Positions 11,194 to 21,499 of a stretch of 64,000 nt of DNA are shown here, in pieces. The notes below the pieces were generated by a model, which worked only from the letters and a program-made list of their open reading frames with translations, did not search any database and was not told where the DNA came from. The position numbers were made by a program, and so were the translations under genes. The stretch covers positions 77,484,273 to 77,548,272 of the forward strand of contig JAUPFV010000003.1 in assembly GCA_036936605.1 (NCBI GenBank), written 5' to 3'. This DNA is from Limnanthes douglasii subsp. nivea. Lineage: Eukaryota > Streptophyta > Magnoliopsida > Brassicales > Limnanthaceae. Each line of letters opens with the position of its first letter. Positions within the stretch are counted from its first letter, which is position 1.

Positions 11194-11650
11194 GATCTCA
11201 CAAAACTATAATTCATGGTATAATTGTTTTTATTTTTGTTACTTACTAAAATGTTTCGAAAATTGTTTAGAAAATATTTGATAAAAAAACTAAAAAACTT
11301 TCGGTGTCTGAATCAAACAAACCAAGTCTCTATTTATAGATCTCAAAAAAATATAAATTATGATATAATTTATTTATTTTTTTAACTTACAAAAATGTTC
11401 CGAAAATTGTTTCGGAAATACTTAATAAAAAAAATTTAAAAACTTTCGTTGTCCGAATCAAACAAACCAAGTCTCTATTTATAGATCTCAAGAAATTATA
11501 AATCATGGTATAATTTTATTTTATTTTAACTTACAAAAATATTCCGAAAATCATTTTAAAAATACTAAATAAATAAAAAACTCAAAAAAATTCGGTGTCA
11601 GAATCAAACAAACCAAGTCTCTACTCGTAGATATCAAAAAGTAAAAAATA
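11194..11650. repeat. 145-bp tandem repeat inside the PIF/Harbinger-like element
   Basis: Three units of 145-146 bp begin at about 11194, 11339 and 11484, with a partial fourth from 11630. Each starts with GATCTCA or GATATCA and ends with AACAAACCAAGTCTCTATTTATA or a close variant. The units differ by scattered substitutions, so the array is not very recent. Confidence 0.85.
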
Positions 11651-11651
11651 A

Positions 11652-11915
11652 TGGTATACTTTTTTTAATTTTTTGACCAACCATTTCTTTAAAAAAAACG
11701 TTTTTCGAAAAAAAAAGAGTACAACTACAGCATGCCAAATGACATGCTGCAATTGGGGCTTTGAAAGATGAATCGGGGTTCATATACTTTTTTTAATTTT
11801 TTGACCAACCATTTCTTTTAAAAAATGTTTTTCTAAAAAAAAGGTACAACTGCAGCATGCCAAATGGCATGCTCCAATTTGGGCTTTGAAAGATGAATTG
11901 AGGTTCATCTTTTGA
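11652..11915. repeat. ~130-bp direct duplication with internal palindromes
   Basis: Two copies start with a TATACTTTTTTTAATTTTTTGA phrase at about 11655 and 11781. Each contains a palindrome of AGCATGCC-AAATG-ACATGCT type (near 11732 and 11858) and ends with GGCTTTGAAAGATGAAT. The duplication lies between the 145-bp array and the right terminal inverted repeat. Confidence 0.8.
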
Positions 11916-12010
11916 ACCCCGATTCATCATTTTAAGCCAGCGTGTACCAAAACACGCTGCTGTGGGAGATGCATCGCATTTTTCATTTGAAAAATGCGCT
12001 GCTGCGTATG
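11890..12010. other. Cluster of hairpins at the right end of the element
   Basis: Three adjacent inverted repeats can be read: GAGGTTCA-TCTTT-TGAACCCC (near 11898-11920), GCGTGT-ACCAA-AACACGC (near 11940-11958) and GCATTTTTCA-TTTGAAAAATGC (near 11974-11998). In this position they are subterminal structure of a DNA transposon. Confidence 0.6.
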
Positions 12011-12016
12011 GTCTTA

Positions 12017-12719
12017 TTGCTATGATACGAAGAGAATTGCAGGTATTCAGAGTAAAAGTACCTTAATCCAATGAGGTCCTTGTAATTCCTTCCACTTTGA
12101 AGTGAATCTCAACTTGTCTAAGCATGTCTCTAAAATTGTAAGCTTTATGTATAATTATACCTTCTGATAGCGACCCCGACAATAAATTTTGCCTTTAGAC
12201 TACAATTGCCCACCAGATCGTGACAATCTTGGAAGTTGATTTTGGCGTTCATAATCTGTCGGATGTATTTCATGAGGATCTCAAATTTTTATTGATTACA
12301 ACGAATGAGGTAGACTTGTTTTACCTTCAGGATCATGGATCCGGTAAAATTATTGCGGAAAGTCATGCCCAATATTTTGTAGTTTTTTATACTTTCGGGC
12401 AGTAGAGTGTCGAACCAAGTTCACACATTACTCCAAAATGTCATAAAAAATGATTTACATTTCATTATATCGCATGAATGGGTAAGCTTGGTCATGCTCT
12501 GATTGCTGTCATATATTGGATGTGTTTGCATTGATCATATAGATGTATGATGAAATATTGCTGATTGAAATCCATGATAGATGGGATTCTTATATTTGGC
12601 TCTCATACAATTCTTTTGAGTTTGATAATGTTTCCAATGGGTTGTGTTTAGTTGAACTCCATTACAAATAATTCCAAGGGGGCGTTAGGGGATATGACTA
12701 AACTTCATGCTGCTATTAG
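12017..12719. other. Anonymous sequence, no identified gene
   Basis: A 61-codon plus-strand frame at 12220-12405 and a 75-codon frame from 12652 show no family motif, signal or conserved neighbour. The sequence is less AT-rich than its surroundings, which might mean a decayed gene or element, but nothing in it can be assigned. Confidence 0.4.
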
Positions 12720-13180
12720 ATTATCACATGGACTCAAAATTGTTGTTGGTGGTTCGAAAGAACTCCAAATTTTTGTTGGAAGTTTGATAAGATTTGAAGT
12801 TGCTGCTGAAAGTTGGACTGAGCTCCAAGTTGTTTCTACAATACTGCAAACTGAAACTGAATGTTCAAAGAGACTCTAGGGTGTTGGTTGAGGATTACGG
12901 ATTGCAGCTGAACGCTCGGATGAGGCCCATACTATTTTTTAAGGATTTAACATTGTAGTTGGATGCTCGGCTGAGGCCCCTAGTACTCTGAATGATTCTA
13001 GATTGCATTTAGACCCTCAAACGGAGCCGAGGCTGCTGCTAGAGGATTCCAGAGTGCAGTTGGATACTCTGCTAGGTTTTGGATTGGAGCTGGACACTCG
13101 GTTTAGGGAAACACTACTGCTGTAGGATTCTGGATTGCAACTAAATTCTCATCTAAGCTCTCTGGAAAAAGGAAACATGT
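12720..13180. repeat. Degenerate short repeats of GATTGCAGTTGGAxxCTCGG type
   Basis: A phrase meaning roughly 'GGATTGCAGCTGAACGCTCG then GAGGCC' recurs with heavy variation near 12898, 12953, 13001, 13050, 13083 and 13130, with weaker copies upstream from about 12750. Spacing is irregular (about 35-60 bp). It resembles an old minisatellite. It has no continuous reading frame. Confidence 0.6.
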
Positions 13181-14341
13181 TGCGGTGTAGGTTGTATACA
13201 GGTCACGATTATAACACTCATTTTATGCTCTTGTACGAAGGCTCTGATACTCGGGCTCTTGCTTTTTTGTGGTTGAATGATTTAACATTGGGGTTTTGGT
13301 TCTCTATTTGTTTTTCCTCTTACTATAATGTTTTTTTTATCTTTTTCAAATGATGCTATGTTGGAATCTTCGGAATCGGTTTCACTTCCGACTATTGTAG
13401 TGATTGTTTGTGTCATACTTTGCGCGTAGGTCTTGCACGAACTGTTTGAAATTCAAATTCAAAGTCGTAGGACTGGAGGCAAAATGTGCGAGATGGCTGG
13501 AGCTAGTGGCTAAATAGTTGCATAAGTTGAACCATAGGCTAAACCGAAGGGTTTTCGCAGGGTTGGAAGTTTTCTTAACGGGTTCGTCGGAGCTAGAAGT
13601 GAGGTGGATGGAACCGTCAAAGCAAGTAGTTAGACTGAAAGGACCATCGAGACTAGAATGCGATGTCACACATCTCACTCATTATTTGTTGTTGATAGAA
13701 AAGTCCGAATTTGAGCATGAATTTTTTATTCGTTATTTTTTATGTCATTTGATTTTAAAATTTTAAATAAAATCTTGTTGGAACAGATTATTTCCACAAA
13801 CGACGTCAAAAAATCTAATTTGTTGAAATCTAAAGATTAAAAATAAAATAATTGATAAATAAATAAAGTCAACTGAAATAAATAAATAATATATATTGTT
13901 TTTAATAAAATAACACATAATGATTTATTTATAAAAAAAATGTATTCTTTTTTATAACATGATCTCAAATTTCCCGTCTTTTACATGATTGAAAAAATAA
14001 AATAAAAACTAAATTTGAACGCAATAAATTTTTGATATTGTTAGCCAGTTTATTTCACTTCTAACATATTTAACTTTATTAGTATCATAGAACCAATAAA
14101 AAATCATAAAAAAATAAAATTATGTGCAATCATAAATCCATACATTTGGTTTTATATATTATTCTTATTTATGGAATTAGTCGAATCAAACTGCATCAAT
14201 AATATCAAGAAAAAAATCTTTCTAAGAAAATCAATATCCTAAAATTCTAGAATTCTTTTTTGATAATTTGATTTTGTCTTGAGATCCTTGCTCTTTGTTG
14301 AATAGATAGAAGAAGGTGAAATCATTTCACCAAATCGATAT
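13181..14341. other. Anonymous AT-rich DNA, no identified gene
   Basis: Overlapping small frames on opposite strands at 13382-13766 have no recognisable feature. From 13790 on, the sequence is strongly AT-rich up to the LINE start. Nothing can be supported as a gene. Confidence 0.5.
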
Positions 14342-15264
14342 GTGTCTGCTCCTGATTCCCAAATTCTCATATTACAACATATAATAAAGCATCAACGCAA
14401 ATCAACTTCATTGAAGAATGAATCTTTCTTTCATTCTAATTCAGGTAATATTACTAATGTAAGAAGTAATCTAACCTTCAAAATCTCAACACACAAAGAA
14501 GAATCTTCGAAAATCCGGAATCCTTTGATTCATGGTAAACCTCTTAAGATATTTGCTGATTTATTTCAAAAACAACCTAAAGAATTCTGCCAAGATAATG
14601 TTACGGTTACTCGTAACTCTGATAATTCTATAATCAGATTTAAATATAACGACAAAGTTAGGGTTTAAGCTATTTCTAAACACACCATCATTGAAAAATT
14701 TGCAACTGAAATACCCAGTATGGATTTTGTAAAGTCTTTTCTGGAAAGTTTCAGATTTAAGGGAGAATTAAGTGTTATCCAGTGTGATTTCAGGCACATA
14801 TATATATATATATATATCGAATTTGATTTGGTAGAAGATTTAAGAATAACTTGGCGGAATAATATATGGGTTGTGGACAATAAAACTATGAGAATTATGA
14901 AATGGAGTCTTTTCTTTAACCCTAATCTAGAAAGTCCTATCACTCCTGTTTATGCCAACGTCCCTAACCTACCAGAATACATGTTAAACAAAATCACTAT
15001 AAGAGAATTAGCAAAGAGTATTGGCTCTCCCCTGAGTATTTGGTTCCTTTTAAAAATGAAACTAGATACATTTTTTGTAGAATCTGGGTTGAATTGGATG
15101 TCTCAAAGCCTCTAACTAAGAAACTATGGATCAACTTTGGTGAAACTGAAGGTTTCTTGCAAGATTTGGTTTATGACTCTTACCCTGACCACTGCAGCAA
15201 TTGCTATCACCTTGGCCATTCTGAAAAAGAATGCAAGAAAATCTCTCATTCCCTTAGTACTTAG
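14342..15264 (+). pseudogene. LINE ORF1: nucleic-acid binding protein with zinc knuckle
   Basis: The first frame (14342-14668) is a basic, Ser-rich leader ending at a stop. The next (14720-15115) contains MRIMKWSLFFNPNLESPITP, a DUF4283-type motif of plant LINE ORF1 proteins, and LPEYMLNKITIRELAKSIGS. After a frame change, CSNCYHLGHSEKEC at about 15190-15232 is a C-x2-C-x4-H-x4-C zinc knuckle. ORF1 proteins bind the element RNA. A (TA)10 run at 14798-14817 lies within the DUF4283 part. Confidence 0.82.
14798..14817. repeat. (AT)10 microsatellite inside LINE ORF1
   Basis: Ten AT dinucleotides encode alternating Ile and Tyr in the ORF1 frame. The repeat lies inside a conserved domain, so it probably expanded after the element was inserted. 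Confidence 0.9.
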
Positions 15265-15812
15265 AATTCTCCTGACCATAAGCCTCATTCCCACCCATCA
15301 AACAATAAAAATCTCCCTCTTATAATCAAATAAGTTATTATCAATAACCATTGAAAATCTTCCAGGCTTGAATCAACCAACATTATGGAATCACAAAAAG
15401 TTGAAAATCATCAAAGCTCTGCTTTTGTTTATCTTTCTATGGTTGAACATGATGCAAAATTATCTAAAGATATCATTTCTGAAAGTAGTGAACAACATCT
15501 TTTACCTGTTGGGATTGGTAACACTAAAGTTATTGAGGCCCTCAACACTATTGATCATGGAACCTTGCTTCACATCAATATTAATTTTGATGATCCTCAC
15601 CAAGAATCTCTGTCTCATATGAAGTAAACTATTGGTAGTCTCCCTTACTCTCCTTGGGTTAGAAAAAACGATTCTAGGAAAAACAATATTATATATTACA
15701 AGAAAGTTGAGCACAAAATATCAAATAAATTGAAAGTATTGAATTCCAAAGGTTTAATTTCTTCCAAACTAATGCAATACAAATGAGATGTTAAACCATT
15801 TAATTCATCTAA

Positions 15813-16640
15813 ATGACTATCTCTATTCTGAATTGGAACGTCTGAGGTCTTGGTAACAAGGAGACAATGTATAGTTTAAAATATCTTAAAGGTCTGATAA
15901 ATCAGAGTTTATGGCCCTTCAAGAACCTATTATCAACTCCTCTAATCTATAATATATTTCAAAGAATTAGGATTTCAGGGTTTTGCTAGTAATGTCAGCA
16001 ACAAAGTATGGGTTATGTGGAAGCAAGATTATATTGTTGATATTATTTCTAACGGGGATCAATATATTCATCTTAATGTCAAGCATTGTGCTATAAACAA
16101 ATACTTTAGAGTGACAGTAGTGTATGTTAAATGCAATAGATCTCTCAAGAACTCTCTATAGGACAACCTCAAGTATTTAGAAGATGGGTTTAAAAAATGG
16201 ATTGTTTTGGAAGATTTTAATATTATCTCCAACACTAATGAATAACTTCACTACTCTACTACTTGTCTCAAAAGTATCGATGAATTTAACTATGTTATCC
16301 TTGATTGTAATCTAACTGATGCAGGGTTTTCGGGTCCTAAATTTACATGGACCAATGGCAAGAAATGGAAAAGGCTCGACCATGTTTTATACAACAACAC
16401 TTGGCTCAACTATTTTGAAAACACTAAAGTTTTGCACATAGCTAAAACATGCTCTGATAACTCCCTTATCAACATCTATATATCATCTAACATGGAGAAG
16501 ATCAATTCTTCTTTTAAGTTCCTAAAATGTGGGATATACATAAAGATTTCTACAGAATGGTGGAGACTAGATGGTCTGTTGATCTATTGGGTACTCTTAT
16601 TCAGAGATTTTGGTTTAAAATCAAGAGGTTAAAAGCTAAC
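15813..16640 (+). pseudogene. LINE AP-type endonuclease
   Basis: ATG at 15813 opens ILNWNV then TGA at 15843-15845, then GLGNKET: the stop stands where Arg is found in the WNVRGLG motif of LINE endonucleases (CGA to TGA). Downstream fragments are WMALQEP-like (MALQEPI at 15908), a V-L-EDFN segment near 16190-16215, and GFSGPKFTWTNGKKW with RLDHVL at about 16325-16395, which holds the catalytic D-H-region signature. The enzyme nicks target DNA to prime reverse transcription. Broken by several stops. Confidence 0.82.
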
Positions 16641-16799
16641 CTAAAAGTCTGGAACATAACTGTATTTGGGAATGTTTTTTTTACTTTATTAAACAAGTTG
16701 AAGAGGAGATAAACTGCAGGGATGCTAACTTTCAAACTTCTAATTCTTCTGAGGATAATAAGCTACTGCATGGAAACTCATATGATGCTCCTTGCTATA

Positions 16800-18250
16800 G
16801 ATGAAGCATATTAGGAGCAGAAAACTCATACTATGTGGCTCAAAAATTGTGACAGAAATACAGTCTTCTTCCATAGTTTTGTAAAAAAGAGTAACAAGAG
16901 AAACACAATTAATATGATTTGGTCTGGGAGTTGCTGGTTAGATGATCAAACGTCTATTAGGGATTCTGCAGTGGATTATTTCAAACACTTGCTTTCTGAA
17001 ATTCATAACCTTTGGGATCTAATATACTTCTTGACTATATACCTAAATTAGTCAATGAGGAGGAGAATGGAATGCTTATGACTATGCCTATAGAATCTGA
17101 AAATCTACAATATCATCAAAGACCTTAATCCTAATTTTACTGCAGGTTCTGATGGGTTCAATGGAAAATTCTATCAAGTTTGATGGTCGATTATCTCTCA
17201 TGATTTGTGTGAAGCTATATGCGATGTCTTTAACGATAAGTCTATTCCTAATGGGGTTCATGCTACAGTTATATACCTCATTTCAAGATTACTTATGCAA
17301 ACTCGTGAAAGGATTTCAGGCCAATTAGCCTTACAACTATGTTTAACAGAATTATCTCAAAGGTAATAAGTAATAGAATTACTAATATTCCGCCTAATCT
17401 AATTTCATATGAGCAATGTGCATTTGTGAAGGGCATGCGCATTCATGAGAAAATTATGATTTCTCAGGAGCTTTGCTATAATCTCAACCTAAAGACTAGA
17501 GGCAATAATATTCTACTGAAAATAAATATGGCTAAAGCCTTTGACAGGATTGATCACAAATTTCCCCTAAGTTACTTTTAGTTTTGGTTCAAGTTTCATA
17601 AAGCTTATTGAAAAGAGTATTGATAATATCTCATTCTCTATCATTATCAATAGAGAGATGAAGGGTTTTTTAAATCTAACAAATGTGTACGACAATTAGA
17701 CCCCTTGTCTCATAGTCTATTTATTACGGCTAAGGAATACGTTATTAAAGGTCTCAAAAGGTTAACCTTAGATCATCCAGCTATAAATTACAAGAATAGA
17801 TGGAGATTCAACATACCTGGGCTAGCTTATGCAGATGATCTTCTCATTTTCTGCAATGGTGTTATCTCATCCATCTCTCAAATTAATAATTTCATGTCTC
17901 ACTATGAAGAAAAGTCTGGTCAACTTGTTAATAAAGATAAATCAAAGATAATTTTGTCATCCAAAATGTTACCTCAGAGGATTGGCAGACTGGAAAGCAT
18001 TCTGGGGTTCAAGCACTACTTTCTCCCTTTCGAATACCAGAGAAGTATAATCAGCACAAAAAACAAGACCAACAACTATGATGAATTAATTTTCAAAATC
18101 AGAAATAAAATTTCTAAATGGGATAACAACATTCTATCTTTTGGGGGGAGGCTCACTTCGCTTCAGTTTATACTCTCTAGTTACCTTATCTACACTATCC
18201 AAAATACCTTAATCCCTAAACATGTAATTCAAATGACTGAAACTCTATAA
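16800..18250 (+). pseudogene. LINE reverse transcriptase
   Basis: Motifs in order: DRNTVFFHSFVKKSNKRNTI at 16850-16910, FRPISLTT-like remnant near 17310-17340, SYEQCAFVKGMRIHEKIMIS at 17405-17465, LLKINMAKAFDRIDH at 17512-17556 with the first catalytic Asp, and AYADDLLIFCNG at 17826-17860 with the YADD catalytic box. KSGQLVNKDKSKI and SFGGRLTSLQFILSSY follow to 18200. Stops at about 17580 and 17698 and frame shifts interrupt it. Confidence 0.88.
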
Positions 18251-19330
18251 ATAATTCATGTAAGGCTCTAAAGAGGATAAAATCTCTAACAACTGGTCAA
18301 ATTGGTCTAAAGTTTGAAAACCTTACGACGAATGTAGTCTAAATGTGATGAAGATTGAAGAAATGCAAATAGTGTTCTCTTATAAGCTATGATTGGTTTC
18401 AGAGCTCAAAAATTTCTTTCAGTCAATATGGTTTTCTCTATCCGCTGTGATAAACATCACTTTATTACTACCCCTAATCCTATTAGACGCTCTAAAGTTT
18501 GGGTCAGGCTAAGGAATATCAGAGATAGTGCAGAGAGATTTTTTGTTTAGAATCCTAGCTCTGGCAGAATGGACTTTTGGTTAGATAAATGGTGCTCATC
18601 TAAACCATTTATCTATTTCAATATAATTGATGACAGATCATGGTTTGTAAGTATTGAAGTTAGGAAAATCTAGGACAATGGTTCATGGGATATGAACAAG
18701 TTGAGATCCTCAATTATTTCTTTTGAAATTCTGAACATTCAGAAAGTAACTCTTGACGCTGCTCCTGACTCTGTTAATTGGGCCTTATCCTAGATGGTCT
18801 CTACAACACTAAATCCACTTGGAACTATATAAGAACCAAATGAAATTTCTCTAACGTCTTCAAGAAGACATGAAATTATGTCGCTCCTCGCAAATGATCC
18901 TTCCTCATTTGGAGAATCCTATATAACTGGCTATTAATTGAGTCTGTCCTGCAAAAGAGAAAATTTCAGTATGCATCAAAATGTCAACATTGTACTAATA
19001 TTGAAACTATAAACCAGGTCTTCATCAACTACCAAAATGTTTGGAATTTATGGATCTATTTCGCATCCTTTTTTAACATCTATATTACAATAAATATAGA
19101 CTTATCTCATTTAGTTAGATCATGGTATTGGTCTACTAATAGAGTTGTTCATATCAGGATTATTCGTCCTCCCATTATTGCTTGAGTTATATGGTTTACT
19201 ATGAACAAAAAGAAGCATAATGATCAAATCATCAACACTAAAGCAATGATTGATCATGTAATGCATATTCTTTCTAGCATCGAATGTGTCAATCTGCTTT
19301 AAAGGAGTCATTAGAGTAATGACAAATATA
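18251..19330 (+). pseudogene. LINE C-terminal zinc-binding region
   Basis: Fragments such as RLRNIRDSAERFF, a WLDKW segment near 18575-18595 and, at about 18960-19050, KFQYASKCQHC with a downstream ETINQVFINYQNVWNLW segment correspond to the zf-RVT region (C-x2-C followed by H-x3-C) of plant LINEs, with the His/Cys partly lost. Many stops. The minus-strand frame at 19120-19311 is a shadow. Confidence 0.7.
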
Positions 19331-19399
19331 TTGGTCTATCCTTAGGATGCATAAACCATCTCAACATACCCATAATCTTTACATCTCTCAACTGGGTAA

Positions 19400-19880
19400 A
19401 TCCTAAATCTAACAGGTACAAACTCAATTATGATGGAGCTTGTAATCTCTTTGGCGAATCCAGTGGAGGTGGATTAGTAAGAGACTGTAATGGTAATATT
19501 ATTCTAGGCTACAGTTGGCTTTGTGGGAAAAATCTCCATATCGTGGCTGAGTGTCGAGCCCTACTCAACGAATTGATGTTATGTCCCTCTAAGGGGTTCT
19601 ATTAGCTAGATATCGAAACCAATTCTAGAATTCTTACAAAAATGATTCTTCGTGGAAGAACCCCTTGGTCCTCAAGCCTATTATTTGTTGATGTCGAAAG
19701 CTAATTTCTTCTACAATGACATTGATTCACATTTTTTCGGGAACAAAATGAGACGACATACTAGATTGCTAAGGAAACTCTGAAATCGACTAAATACATT
19801 GACTTTACTCAGAATCAGGCTCCTAATTTTCTCAGAGCCATTACTTTCCTTAAAGGATTGGGTACTGGGTATCTTCATGT
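19400..19880 (+). pseudogene. LINE RNase H domain (RVT_3 type)
   Basis: The translation YKLNYDGACNLFGESSGGG at about 19420-19476 carries the N-x-DGA catalytic motif with the Asp intact. GLVRDCNGNIILGYSW follows, and VAECRALLNELML with the second acidic residue. The ending near 19810-19870 shows a region matching the usual LANxG tail poorly. A TAG at about 19604 interrupts the frame. This is a different sequence from the RNase H at 9531. Confidence 0.75.
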
Positions 19881-20250
19881 TGATCTGAGTCCCTAAGATA
19901 AGATATCTCGATTCTAGAAATTTCGTATTTGCTGATTCTTTGCATGCGAATTCCCGGTTAATCTTTGCAATTTCATTTTGATCTGGTCCTTTCTTCTCAA
20001 ATCAAACATATTCAGATTTCAAAAATCTTCAATCTCCTTGTTTTTTTATGGATAATTTGAAGTTGGGATTTTGGCAGGATTTTTTCTGAGAGATTTCTGT
20101 TGTTTTTTTTATTATTTTGGAACCTCTTTACTTTTTGTTGTTATTATTCCTCCAACCATTGGTTGAGCCTGGGTAAATTTTTCTGGGCTTTAGTCTAACA
20201 CCCCTGGTAACTCTCCCTATTATTGAAATTTAATAAAAATAGAATTTGAT

Positions 20251-20407
20251 TGAAGAAAAAGCCAAGAAACTGCACCGATAATGAAATTTTGAATTAAACA
20301 GAAGATATTTGGTATAAAACTCCGATAGACTACGATACAACTTAGTTGAAATATCAATTTAAATAAGTTCGAAATGACCATATAAAGTAAAACTTTGTAT
20401 GAAATGT
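20251..20407. other. AT-rich sequence up to the assembly gap
   Basis: No gene seen. The LTR fragment right of the gap (20508) implies that part of an LTR may lie in the gap or in this stretch, but I cannot align it convincingly. Confidence 0.4.
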
Positions 20408-20507
20408 NNNNNNNNNNNNNNNNNNNNNNNNNNNNNNNNNNNNNNNNNNNNNNNNNNNNNNNNNNNNNNNNNNNNNNNNNNNNNNNNNNNNNNNNNNNNN
20501 NNNNNNN
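20408..20507. other. Assembly gap of 100 N
   Basis: Exactly one hundred N bases, the conventional size for a gap of unknown length. Sequence order and distance across it are not proven. Reading frames running through it are artefacts. Confidence 0.98.
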
Positions 20508-20630
20508 TATTCGGGTCATTCTCACGATCCCCTAAGCCCATAAACCAATATACTAGGCACTTAGCTGAGTCACCAAGCTTACTTAGTGTACTGCTTATTT
20601 ATCACGTTTAGTTATCTGGTCTGAATTACC
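20508..20630 (-). repeat. Partial LTR (copy a) of the element C family
   Basis: The sequence from TATTCGGGTCATTCTCACGA to about 20604, plus ~25 bp beyond, closely matches 21161-21283 and 30561-30692. It is the left-truncated U3-side part of the LTR; the remainder is lost in or beyond the gap. It directly adjoins a gag start segment rather than a full element body. Confidence 0.82.
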
Positions 20631-20966
20631 CGGCTCGTCTGTCACAACACATCTCGTGGCGAACTTCTCTTTTAATTCTATTTCAGGTTGCCTTTTGGCC
20701 CTTAAAGCATCAATTTCATCCCTCAACTGATCGCGCTCGTCTTGCATGAACTGTCTTCTCTTTGTATTATGATTGACATGTGAAATAGTAGCATGTTCAT
20801 TTCACCTCTTATCCCTTTGTTGTCAAGAGAGGGGATTTCTTGCATATCGAGATCTATGGATCAAAGAATTTCGAAGTGGAATCCACCACCGAGGTATGAT
20901 CCCCAACTATGGTTTTGAATAAATCTATTCATGCACCTCACGCTCCCACTGTGGTCGCCAATCTAG
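20631..20966 (-). pseudogene. Duplicated gag start and leader between two LTR copies
   Basis: This 336-bp block matches 30032-30368 nearly base for base in long stretches (for example TGATCGCGCTCGTCTTG and the leader after it). It ends on the right in the primer-binding motif at 20944-20960, next to LTR copy b. On its left it is joined straight to LTR copy a. Read on the minus strand it is therefore LTR b, primer site, gag start, then LTR a: an internally deleted element sharing an LTR with the large element. Confidence 0.82.
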
Positions 20967-21283
20967 TGATGATGAAATCTAATTTTGGGGTAATTTTGGA
21001 AGATCTTTTGTTTATCTAGTATTAACTTCTTGATAGAATCTAGCGAGATAAATGAGATGCTTGTATTTAATATTCTTAGAAAACATCCAACCCATTCAAT
21101 GCTATTTGTTGAGTTATTTATATTCTTTTTTAGATCTATGGGCCATTCGGGTTGGGTCAACTATTCGGGTCATTACCATAATCCCCCAAGGCCATAAACC
21201 AATGTATTAGGCACTTAGCTGAGTCACCAAGCTTATGTAACTTACTCCTTATTCATCAAGTTTTAGCTATCTAGTTTGAATAT
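20967..21283 (-). repeat. LTR copy b of element C (3' LTR, shared with the deleted copy)
   Basis: The inner end is TGATGATGAAATC at 20967 (CA end on the minus strand), six bases from a primer-binding motif at 20944-20960. The outer end is either TTCATCA at 21258, giving TG...CA ends and 292 bp, or about 21283, because 25 more bases are still shared with the other two copies. The presence of a primer site and a gag start next to it shows that it also acts as 5' LTR of the deleted copy on its left. Confidence 0.82.
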
Positions 21284-21499
21284 ATGCTAAAAGATGAAAA
21301 GGATCTGCATTTAATAGCCTTTCTAAATTATTGTCGTTGGTTCATCTTCCCTAGTAAAACACTCAAGTACATATTCCTTACTCAAATATAAGGGTAATGT
21401 TTACTGCTTATATTTATAGAGTGATAAATAGATTAATCTTATAGTTCTAGATAGAAAAAAACTGCAAATTGTATCCAGATTTATCTCTTGTTCTTCGAG

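Larger units (their letters stand above)
10661..12013. mobile_element. PIF/Harbinger-like non-autonomous DNA element, 1353 bp
   Basis: The ends are inverted: GACCATACCCAGCAG at 10661 and the complement of GACCATACGCAGCAG ending at 12013, 14 of 15 bases identical. TTA lies directly outside both ends (10658-10660 and 12014-12016), the 3-bp duplication typical of PIF/Harbinger insertions. There is no transposase. The interior holds a 145-bp tandem repeat, a ~130-bp direct duplication and several hairpins, each annotated separately. Confidence 0.75.
14342..20250 (+). mobile_element. L1-type LINE retrotransposon, nearly full length but decayed
   Basis: The order on the plus strand is ORF1 with a DUF4283-like domain and a CCHC zinc knuckle, an AP-type endonuclease, reverse transcriptase, a zinc-binding region, an RNase H domain and a 3' UTR. 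This is the standard layout of plant L1 elements with an RNase H tail. Stops and frameshifts are scattered throughout. The 3' end near 20220-20250 is A-rich (TTTAATAAAAATAG, then GAAGAAAAAG). It is followed by 150 bases of AT-rich sequence and the assembly gap. Confidence 0.88.

Noticed and set aside
12220..12405. Possible small host gene
   Set aside because: Only 61 codons, no recognisable domain, no splice pattern or neighbouring exon that could be supported.
20220..20611. Three reading frames running through the run of N
   Set aside because: They consist mostly of undetermined residues; the N run is an assembly gap, so the frames have no meaning.
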